A model generated the notes under the pieces. The model saw only the letters and a program-made list of their open reading frames with translations, ran no database searches and was not told where the DNA came from. The position numbers and the translations under genes were made by a program. Positions 27,517 to 33,477 of a stretch of DNA of 33,477 bases are shown here, in pieces. Numbering within the stretch: the first letter of the stretch is position 1; each line of letters opens with the position of its first letter. Source of the stretch: a virus; the IMG/VR virus record IMGVR_UViG_3300000117_000119, positions 1 through 33,477 of that record; one strand, written 5' to 3'.

Positions 27517-28443
27517 ATGGCAACAACAACTTCAATAACTACTACTTATGCAGGTGAGTTCGCAGGGAAATATATTTCTGCTGCCCTTCTTAGTGGTACT
27601 ACGTTAGCTAATGATTTAATTACTATTAAACCTAATATCAAGTTTAAAGAGGTAATGAAGAAAGTAGCAACTAACGACATCGTTAAAAACGCTTCGTGTG
27701 ACTTTGACCCAACGTCAACTGTAACCTTGACAGAGAAAATCCTTCAACCAGAAGAATTTCAAGTTAACCTACAACTTTGTAAGAAAGACTTCATCTCTGA
27801 CTGGGAAGCTGTATCTATGGGGTACTCAGCTTACTCTAGTCTACCTTCAAGCTTCGCTGACTTTTTAATTGGTCATGTAGGGGCTAAAGTAGCACAGAAA
27901 CTAGAAAATAATATCTGGGGTGGTACTAACGCAAATGCAGGTGAATTTGATGGGTTTAAAACAACTCTATTGGCTGATGCTGATGTAACTGATGTAGGTG
28001 GAGGTGCTGCGGTAACTGCCTCTAACGTAATTGCAAAAATCGGTCTTGTAGTGGATGCTATCCCTACAGCAGTCTATGGTTCTGATGACTTGTTCATCTA
28101 TGTGGCTCCCAATGTATATAGAGCTTATGTAAGAGCTTTGGGCGGATTTGCTTCCAACGTAGGAGCAGCAGGTACAGATGCTAAAGGTACACAATGGTTC
28201 AACGGAGGTGCTTTAACCTTTGATGGTATCAATATCGTATTGGCTTCTGGACTAGCTTCTGACACAATGGTAGCTGCCGAAAAAAGCAACTTGTTCTTTG
28301 GAACTGGATTGCTATCTGACAAAAACGAAGTCAAAGTTATCGACATGGCTGACATCGATGGTTCTCAAAACGTAAGAGTAGTTATGAGATTTACAGCAGG
28401 AATCCAACACGCTATTGGTTCTGATATTGTTCTTTACTCTTAA
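27517..28443 (+). CDS. major capsid protein (HK97-type)
   Basis: This 308-residue protein is expected to be the main head protein. It has an E-loop/P-domain style composition with CDFDPTSTVTLTEKILQPEE near 60-80, GAKVAQKLENNIWGG near 120 and a long Ala/Gly/Thr-rich body. It ends with a VRVVMRFTAGIQHAIGSDIV strand typical of the HK97-fold A domain in flavophages. It lacks a long delta domain, consistent with a separate scaffold gene. A strong terminator follows directly, as often seen after capsid genes. Confidence 0.85.
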   Translation: MATTTSITTTYAGEFAGKYISAALLSGTTLANDLITIKPNIKFKEVMKKVATNDIVKNASCDFDPTSTVTLTEKILQPEEFQVNLQLCKKDFISDWEAVSMGYSAYSSLPSSFADFLIGHVGAKVAQKLENNIWGGTNANAGEFDGFKTTLLADADVTDVGGGAAVTASNVIAKIGLVVDAIPTAVYGSDDLFIYVAPNVYRAYVRALGGFASNVGAAGTDAKGTQWFNGGALTFDGINIVLASGLASDTMVAAEKSNLFFGTGLLSDKNEVKVIDMADIDGSQNVRVVMRFTAGIQHAIGSDIVLYS

Positions 28444-28464
28444 TAGATAATTAACCGAAATAAG

Positions 28465-28499
28465 GGGTAGGTAAGCTAAGAGCCTATCTACCCTTTTTT
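28465..28499 (+). terminator. strong intrinsic terminator after the capsid gene
   Basis: GGGTAGGTAAGCT (28465-28477) pairs with AGCCTATCTACCC (28481-28493) over 13 positions (one A-C mismatch, one G-T), loop AAG, then six T. Confidence 0.85.
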
Positions 28500-28515
28500 C
28501 ATAAAACTAAAAACT

Positions 28516-29079
28516 ATGGCTTGTGACTTAACAGGAGGAAGAAAAAAACCATGTAAAGATGCTGTAGGTGGTATAAGTAAAATCTATTTTGTTGATTTCG
28601 GAGATTTAGGGACAGTAACTACTGGCTCAAACGATGAAATAACAGATTTAACTGGAACCTTTACTTATTATATCTATGATGTCAGGAACAATTCTTCTTT
28701 AGAAACAAATATTATTACGTCTACTGAAAATGGCACAACTTACTTTGAGCAAGTCTTGAATGTAACACTACATAAACTAACGAAAGAGGACAACAAGGAA
28801 CTTAAGCTAATGGCTTTTGGCAGACCTCATGTTTTTGTAGAGACTCAAGATGGTCAGGGTGGATTGAGTGTTATGTGTGTAGGACTAGAGCATGGAGCTG
28901 AAGTAACAGGAGGAACTGCTGTAACAGGAACTGCAATGGGGGATATGCAAGGTTATACCTTGACCCTTACTGCTACCGAAACAACAATGCCTAACTTTGT
29001 TACTGCACCAACTGCTGCAAGTCCATTCGCAGGATTATCTTCAGCAGGTGAAACTGCAGGTGCTCAGAGACAACCTTAA
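28516..29079 (+). CDS. major tail tube protein
   Basis: This 187-residue protein starts MACDLTGGRKKPCKDAVGGI, a hallmark of a flavophage major tail protein. The body has YFVDFGDLGTVT, NNSSLETNIITSTENGTTYF and FEQVLNVTLHKLTKED. The C-terminal third (GYTLTLTATETTMPNF) is beta-rich. Many copies would stack as the tail tube. It lies between terminators, so its level may be set separately from the capsid. No Ig-like extension is present. Confidence 0.8.
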   Translation: MACDLTGGRKKPCKDAVGGISKIYFVDFGDLGTVTTGSNDEITDLTGTFTYYIYDVRNNSSLETNIITSTENGTTYFEQVLNVTLHKLTKEDNKELKLMAFGRPHVFVETQDGQGGLSVMCVGLEHGAEVTGGTAVTGTAMGDMQGYTLTLTATETTMPNFVTAPTAASPFAGLSSAGETAGAQRQP

Positions 29080-29101
29080 TACTTTCTTTGATAATGATGA
29101 A

Positions 29102-29126
29102 AGGGGGCTTTATGCCCTCTTTTTTT
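29102..29126 (+). terminator. intrinsic terminator after the tail tube gene
   Basis: AGGGGGC (29102-29108) pairs with GCCCTCT (29114-29120), one G-T pair, loop TTTAT, then seven T. Confidence 0.8.
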
Positions 29127-29154
29127 GTGCTATAAAAACAATTTATTACCTTTA
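29124..29154 (+). promoter_or_regulatory. promoter candidate fused to the terminator
   Basis: TTTG 29124-29127 lies inside the T tract of the terminator, followed by a spacer of 19 and TACCTTTA (29147-29154). It precedes the gene at 29167, so the transcript would have almost no leader. Confidence 0.45.
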
Positions 29155-29166
29155 GATTACTTTAGT

Positions 29167-29502
29167 ATGGAGGTTTTAACAACATCAACAAACAATCAAA
29201 GTTTAAAAATAATACCAAGAGCTGATGCAAGTTCTCCAACTTTATCTCTAACAGATAAATCTACAAGAACTACATCGACAGTGTCTGTTTCAAAGTCCAC
29301 CTCAGACGATTACATGGTGCTTACAGGGGCTTTCTCTCTCAAGGAGGGTAATCAGTATGGCTTTAGGGTCAAAGATGGCTCTACGGAGATATATAGAGGT
29401 CTTATCTTTTGTACTGACCAGTCTAATCTCGATAAATACTTTATTAATAATGGAGAATACACTGAGGAAACAAGTTATGATAATGACTATGTAATTATAT
29501 AA
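29167..29502 (+). CDS. small conserved virion-associated protein
   Basis: This 111-residue protein begins MEVLTTSTNNQSLKIIPR and is beta-rich (TLSLTDKSTRTTSTVSV, then GAFSLKEGNQYGFRVKD, EIYRGLIFCT). I recall the N-terminal block from proteins beside portal genes in flavophages. ATG 29167 was chosen over an upstream TTG inside the terminator. It ends on the first base of the portal start (TAATG). A head-tail joining or tail role is possible. Confidence 0.55.
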   Translation: MEVLTTSTNNQSLKIIPRADASSPTLSLTDKSTRTTSTVSVSKSTSDDYMVLTGAFSLKEGNQYGFRVKDGSTEIYRGLIFCTDQSNLDKYFINNGEYTEETSYDNDYVII

Positions 29503-30758
29503 TGAGTAAAAATAAAACACTTAAAGTGGCACGAAAAAGAACAAGCAATCCGATACCTAGCAAACCACAGCAGTTTGTCCATGTATTGGGATTATCTTCT
29601 TACACCAAACCAGAGATTAATGAGTCTACTCGTTATGATTGGGTAGAATATGGTGAAGATAATGATTACTTCAGTTACCTTATTGATAGGTATAATGGCT
29701 CTCCAACCAATAACGCATCGATAAATGGCATTGCCGAGATGATATATGGTCGAGGTCTTGATGCGACTGATAGCGAAGAAAATTCTAAGTCATACGATGA
29801 AATGAAGCAGTTGTTCAAGAAGGACTGCATGAAGAAGGTGTGTTATGATTATAAGATGATGGGTCAAGCTGCTGTTCAAGTTATATATACTAAGGATAGA
29901 AGTAGGATTGCCCAAGTTGAGCATATACCAGTAGAGACCCTAAGAGCTGAGAAAGCTGATTCTAATGGAGAAATAAAAGCTTATTACTACTCTCCAGATT
30001 GGTCAGAAGTAAGACCTAAAGATACTCCCAAAAGAATATCTTCGTTTGGAATGAGTAAAGATGCTATTGAGATACTGTATATCAGACCCTACAGAGCAGG
30101 ATTTTATTATTATTCTCCTGTAGATTATCAAGGGGGTCTCCAGTACGCAGAGCTTGAGGAAGAAATTGCAAACTACCATATCAATAACATTCAGAATGGT
30201 CTAGCTCCATCAATGTTAATTAACTTCAATAATGGTGTCCCTGACAAGGAGCAGAGGGATGATATTGAAAGAGCAATCTACAATAAGTTTAGCGGAAGCT
30301 CTAATGCAGGGAAGTTTATACTAGCCTTTAACGATAGTAAAGAATTAGCTGCTACAATAGAACCTGTACAACTTACGGATGCCCATCAACAATATCAATT
30401 CTTATCTGATGAATCCATGAAGAAGGTTATGGTATCCCATAGGATTGTATCTCCAATGCTTGTTGGTATTAAGGATAATACTGGACTTGGCAATAATGCG
30501 GAGGAACTCCAAACAGCTTCACTGCTTATGGACAATACTGTTATAAGACCTATGCAGGTTACGATATTAGACGAATTAGAGAGGATATTAGAATACAATG
30601 AAATTAACCTAGACATATACTTCAAAACACTACAGCCTTTAGAATTTACCGATTTAACTAATGCTATAACTGATTCAGAGATAGAGAAAGAAACTGGTAT
30701 AAAAAAAGATTCTAGTGATGTTGTAGAGGATGATGTTGATACCCAAATTGAAGAATAA
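29502..30758 (+). CDS. portal protein
   Basis: This 418-residue protein fits a compact portal. The order is an N-terminal basic region, YDWVEYGEDNDYFSYLIDRY near 42, MIYGRGLDA, then VQVIYTKDRSRIAQVEHIPV, the crown/stem-like helix EEEIANYHINNIQNGLAPSM, and SHRIVSPMLVGIKDNTGLGN near 305. The last part (LQTASLLMDNTVIRPMQVTI) matches the usual late helices of portals. The dodecamer would form the DNA gate and bind terminase. It overlaps its neighbours by one base on each side. Placement after the tail genes is unusual. Confidence 0.85.
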   Translation: MSKNKTLKVARKRTSNPIPSKPQQFVHVLGLSSYTKPEINESTRYDWVEYGEDNDYFSYLIDRYNGSPTNNASINGIAEMIYGRGLDATDSEENSKSYDEMKQLFKKDCMKKVCYDYKMMGQAAVQVIYTKDRSRIAQVEHIPVETLRAEKADSNGEIKAYYYSPDWSEVRPKDTPKRISSFGMSKDAIEILYIRPYRAGFYYYSPVDYQGGLQYAELEEEIANYHINNIQNGLAPSMLINFNNGVPDKEQRDDIERAIYNKFSGSSNAGKFILAFNDSKELAATIEPVQLTDAHQQYQFLSDESMKKVMVSHRIVSPMLVGIKDNTGLGNNAEELQTASLLMDNTVIRPMQVTILDELERILEYNEINLDIYFKTLQPLEFTDLTNAITDSEIEKETGIKKDSSDVVEDDVDTQIEE

Positions 30759-31270
30759 TGGCAACAGCTTTATTTATAAAACGAGAGGATTTAGTAAAGA
30801 ACACTGCTCTAAGTGGAAATGTTGATACTGATAAATTCATACAATTCATCAAACTCGCTCAGGAGATTCATGTGAGGAATTATCTTGGTAGTGATTTATA
30901 CAATAAAATAAGCACTGATATTTTAGGCACTGGAGGTGCATCCTTAACAGGTGATTATTTAGCATTGGTTAATGACTACATTCAGCCTATGTTGATTCAC
31001 TTTGCTATGGCGGAGTATTTGCCATTTGCAGCTTATAGCGTGTCCAATGGAGGTGTTTACAAGCATACAAGTGAAAATAGCCAGTTGGCTGAAAAATCGG
31101 AAATAGATTTATTGATTGCCAAAGAAAGGGATTATGCTGAATACTATACTAATAGATTTATTGAGTACATGAGCTTTAACGCTTCATCCAAATTCCCTGA
31201 GTATTATAGTAATAATAACGAGGATGTTTATCCCGATAAAGACGCATTATTCAACGGATGGCAACTGTAA
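30758..31270 (+). CDS. head-tail connector protein
   Basis: This 170-residue protein (LFIKREDLVKNTALSGNVD, then DKFIQFIKLAQEIHVRNYLG, and FAAYSVSNGGVYKHTSEN) matches a flavophage connector-like family resembling DUF6712 and gp6-type adaptors. The N-terminal helices would bind portal and the loop around NGG/HTSEN would face the tail. It overlaps the portal stop. Together with the 17033 and 17515 proteins it would build the neck. Confidence 0.65.
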   Translation: MATALFIKREDLVKNTALSGNVDTDKFIQFIKLAQEIHVRNYLGSDLYNKISTDILGTGGASLTGDYLALVNDYIQPMLIHFAMAEYLPFAAYSVSNGGVYKHTSENSQLAEKSEIDLLIAKERDYAEYYTNRFIEYMSFNASSKFPEYYSNNNEDVYPDKDALFNGWQL

Positions 31271-31356
31271 AAAAGAAGAAGAAAAAGAAAAAAAGCTACA
31301 AGCCTAAAAAGGAAAACGAAATCAAGTTGAATTGTTACCTTAATAAAGATAAATAA
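31258..31356 (+). CDS. 32-residue lysine-rich microprotein
   Basis: This tiny, very basic protein (ATVKKKKKKKKSYKPKKENE...) starts inside the connector gene by 13 bases and ends where the next gene starts (TAATG). The lysine run suggests nucleic acid binding, but A-rich DNA can also give it by chance. The exact tiling favours translation. Confidence 0.35.
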   Translation: MATVKKKKKKKKSYKPKKENEIKLNCYLNKDK

Positions 31357-31520
31357 TGAATTTTGGTTTGATATATCAGGTTTCTTGGTTTGGAGAAGTA
31401 GAAGATGATTCATGGGGGAAGGCATATCCTTTTTTAATTCAAGGTAGAGCATTTCTATCAAGTATAGGAAAGATATTTGTAGACACTATAAAGAAGACAG
31501 TAGATAAAATAATAATATAA
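31356..31520 (+). CDS. 54-residue hypothetical protein
   Basis: This small protein (NFGLIYQVSWFGEVEDDSWG, then FLIQGRAFLSSIGKIF) has aromatic and acidic patches and ends hydrophobic (VDTIKKTVDKIII). It may associate with the membrane or the virion. No family was recognised. Its start overlaps the previous stop, and its stop lies three bases before the fibre gene. Confidence 0.4.
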   Translation: MNFGLIYQVSWFGEVEDDSWGKAYPFLIQGRAFLSSIGKIFVDTIKKTVDKIII

Positions 31521-31523
31521 AAA

Positions 31524-32507
31524 ATGGCTAAACAAACAATAAATATAGGGACTGTCGCTAATGATGGTACAGGGGATACAGTCAGAGATGCCTTTGATAA
31601 GGTTAATGATAATTTCACCGAGCTATATACAGATGATGCAGGAGATGTTAATTCTATAACAGCTACAGCTCCAATCGCAAGAGATTCTGCCACAGGAGCG
31701 GTAACAATCTCTTTAAATGACGCAGGGGTTACACTTGCTAAAATGCAAAACGTAGCTGCTAACAGTCTTTTAGTTCGTGATGCCAATAGTTCAGGTGTTC
31801 TTACAGAAAAAGCATTAGCAAATACACAAATATTAATTGGAGATGGCACAGGTATGACTGCTGCTGCTCTAAGTGGAGATGTAACTATGAATAACGCAGG
31901 AGTTACTTCATTATCAGCAACATCTGTCGACACAGCAAACATTGTAGCTAACGCAGCTACAGCAGCTAAAATTGCCTTACTTGATGATTCTACAGCAGCA
32001 ACAAACGCCCACATATTAATTGGTGATGGCACTGACTTTTCAAATGTAGCTATCTCTGGTGATGTAACTATAGCAAATACTGGAGCGGTTACAATCGCTG
32101 CCCAAGCAGTAGAAAACTCAATGATTGCCGACAATGCAGTTGACCATGATGAATTAGCTAACAGATATACTGTTACCGAAACGGTTACCAATACAACTGG
32201 AGCCACCACTATAAACTGGGGTAATGCTTCTGTATTTAAAATGAACGCAAGTTTAACTGGCGGAATAGAATTCGACTTCACGGGGTTTAAGACAGGTCAA
32301 GTAATAAGTATCTATAATTTGACAGGTAGCCAGACAGTTACCTTAGATAGTGATGCAGGAACAAGCGAAACATTTAACAAAGTAGGTGGTGTGGATTACG
32401 CAGGTGGTTCAACAAATCTATTGCAAGTAGAATGTGTAGACGATTCAGCAAATGCAGTATTTAATTATTCAGTGGCAGCTTATGTTTCTGATGCAACACC
32501 AAGTTAA
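31524..32507 (+). CDS. tail fibre protein with internal repeats
   Basis: This 327-residue protein starts with TINIGTVANDGTGDTVRDAF and NDNFTELY, the usual N-terminal attachment segment of phage fibres. Two repeats of about 60 residues share ILIGDGT, then SGDVT and VT at about 104 and 164 (TQILIGDGTGMTAAALSGDV; AHILIGDGTDFSNVAISGDV). The C-terminal half is a beta-rich domain (VISIYNLTGSQTVTLDSDAG) that probably trimerises or binds the receptor. Low-complexity repeats make it a site for recombination and host-range change. Confidence 0.75.
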   Translation: MAKQTINIGTVANDGTGDTVRDAFDKVNDNFTELYTDDAGDVNSITATAPIARDSATGAVTISLNDAGVTLAKMQNVAANSLLVRDANSSGVLTEKALANTQILIGDGTGMTAAALSGDVTMNNAGVTSLSATSVDTANIVANAATAAKIALLDDSTAATNAHILIGDGTDFSNVAISGDVTIANTGAVTIAAQAVENSMIADNAVDHDELANRYTVTETVTNTTGATTINWGNASVFKMNASLTGGIEFDFTGFKTGQVISIYNLTGSQTVTLDSDAGTSETFNKVGGVDYAGGSTNLLQVECVDDSANAVFNYSVAAYVSDATPS

Positions 32508-32509
32508 AA

Positions 32510-33061
32510 ATGAAAGCAAGACAAATAGATGGTAATATAGTAACATACAAAACACTTCCTTCAACATGGAGTGGTTCTAACGGTCATATCATGAATTTTA
32601 GATATGCCTCAAAAGAGGTGTTAGAAGCTGAAGGCTTTTATGATGTTGTCATAGCTTCTTATGACCCTTTAACACAAGATAAGGGTGGTATCGCTTGGGA
32701 TGACAAAAAAAAGATATTCACTAATACTGTAACAGATAAAGATTTTAATGTTGAGCAGGATATATTAGATGAAGATGGAAAGCCAACAGGTGAAAAAGAA
32801 AAGGTTTATAAGATAGCTGACATCAAAGCAAGTAAAATCTCAGAGATTAAAGCTAAAGCAGGTAATTTATTAGAGCCAACAGATTGGCAAGTTATAAGAA
32901 AAGCAGAAAGGGATATAGATATTGATACAGACGTTGCAACAGAAAGAGCAGGAATACTTACAGAAGCCGATAGATTAGAAGCCGAAGTAAATGCTAAGAA
33001 GTCTTACAAGACTGCATTGCAATACAAAGTACAGTTTTTCCCATCTGATGAAATAGAATAA
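32510..33061 (+). CDS. fibre-associated protein, possible fibre chaperone
   Basis: This 183-residue protein (ARQIDGNIVTYKTLPSTWSG near the start) has a charged, helical C-terminal part with LLEPTDWQVIRKAERDIDID and AGILTEADRLEAEV. The LLxxTDWxxxRxxE block is common in proteins that follow tail-fibre genes, some of which act as assembly chaperones. It starts two bases after the fibre stop. Function is inferred from place and this motif. Confidence 0.55.
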   Translation: MKARQIDGNIVTYKTLPSTWSGSNGHIMNFRYASKEVLEAEGFYDVVIASYDPLTQDKGGIAWDDKKKIFTNTVTDKDFNVEQDILDEDGKPTGEKEKVYKIADIKASKISEIKAKAGNLLEPTDWQVIRKAERDIDIDTDVATERAGILTEADRLEAEVNAKKSYKTALQYKVQFFPSDEIE

Positions 33062-33062
33062 T

Positions 33063-33477
33063 ATGGCTTTTAACAAAAGACTAATAAATACAGGTGGTGC
33101 AGCAGCGGCTTGTAGTACTGATTCCACAGACCCATTTGGTGATTCAAGCGGTGTGTTATTGTATTCTATGGACTACGATGCTTCTGATGCAAGTGGTACT
33201 GCTGATGGCACGCCTACTGACGTTACCTTCGGAGTAGATGGGCAAATTAATTGGGGTGCAAGGTTTAATGGAACAAGTAGTTTTATTAACACTAATTATA
33301 CTTTAACTACCGACACTACATTTTCGTTTTCTTGGTGGATGAATGCAGATTCCCCTACACAAAACCATTATATTATGAATGATGGAAACGGAACAGGACA
33401 CGATGGTAGTTTTGCAATATATCATAATACATCTGGTCAATTAGGGATGTGGATAGGTGCAAACGGAAGTGGGTATG
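33063..33477 (+). CDS. LamG-like fibre/adhesin, truncated by window edge
   Basis: The first 138 residues of a protein that runs off the right edge. After a short lead (AFNKRLINTGGAAAACSTDS) it has LLYSMDYDASDASGTADG, then WGARFNGTSSFINTNY and FSFSWWMNADS. This is the classic LamG/concanavalin-A-like lectin pattern, in which FNGxxSxIxxxN precedes FSxSxWxx. It probably recognises carbohydrate on the host surface. Length and C-terminal parts cannot be judged. It follows the possible fibre chaperone by one base. Confidence 0.7.
   Translation, partial: MAFNKRLINTGGAAAACSTDSTDPFGDSSGVLLYSMDYDASDASGTADGTPTDVTFGVDGQINWGARFNGTSSFINTNYTLTTDTTFSFSWWMNADSPTQNHYIMNDGNGTGHDGSFAIYHNTSGQLGMWIGANGSGY

Noticed and set aside
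31439-32281. 280-residue open frame on the minus strand
   Set aside because: It is the mirror of the fibre gene at 31524-32507; its Ala/Val/Ser/Thr-rich, repetitive protein is what the complement of repetitive fibre DNA gives.

Overview
The window reads as part of the genome of a tailed, siphovirus-like phage of a Bacteroidota host, most likely a marine flavobacterium. Three things point there. Promoter-like sites follow the Bacteroidota pattern TTTG, then 19-20 bases, then TAnnTTTG. Start codons follow A/T-rich leaders (often ATTATTATG) with no Shine-Dalgarno. The structural proteins resemble those I know from flavobacterial phages. Genes are dense, mostly overlapping by a few bases, and all but one lie on the + strand. 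There is no integrase or lysogeny repressor, and both ends of the window are cut inside genes.

Layout. 1-1839 is a lysis module: two small membrane proteins, an M15 peptidoglycan peptidase, an overlapping coiled-coil/lipoprotein pair that looks like a spanin, a 3-TM holin and a small basic protein. 1840-2041 holds a promoter, a possible short RNA, a terminator and a second promoter. 2042-9027 is replication, recombination and regulation: a possible annealing protein, an SSB-like protein, a winged-helix protein, a T7 gp4-like primase-helicase, a RusA-like resolvase, a sigma factor, nucleases, a MazG-like protein, a RecE-like exonuclease, a DnaA domain IV-like protein and many microproteins. 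9030-10726 holds the terminase subunits. 10728-16256 is an accessory region between terminase and the structural genes: a possible small RNA, the only minus-strand gene, an Sm-like protein gene, a cassette of different base composition (about 13.8-15.4 kb) and several unusual non-coding stretches.

16257-33477 is virion assembly in an unusual order: tail chaperone with a -1 frameshift, tail completion and tail proteins, tape measure, a multi-domain XkdF-like protease, scaffold, decoration protein, major capsid, major tail, portal, connector and fibres. Portal lies about 19 kb from terminase.

The most unusual signals are: (1) a set of about ten promoter-like sites with fixed spacing, several sharing TTTGGCAG, in a phage that encodes its own sigma factor; (2) a promoter-terminator unit after terminase whose transcript would be perfectly complementary over 19 bases to the leader of a gene 3 kb away and partly to related leaders; (3) a U UUU UUU slip site in the tail chaperone; (4) apparent complete absence of GATC, GGCC and CCGG; (5) diverged copies of an intergenic GAATTCAATA element. 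All sequence counts were made by eye.
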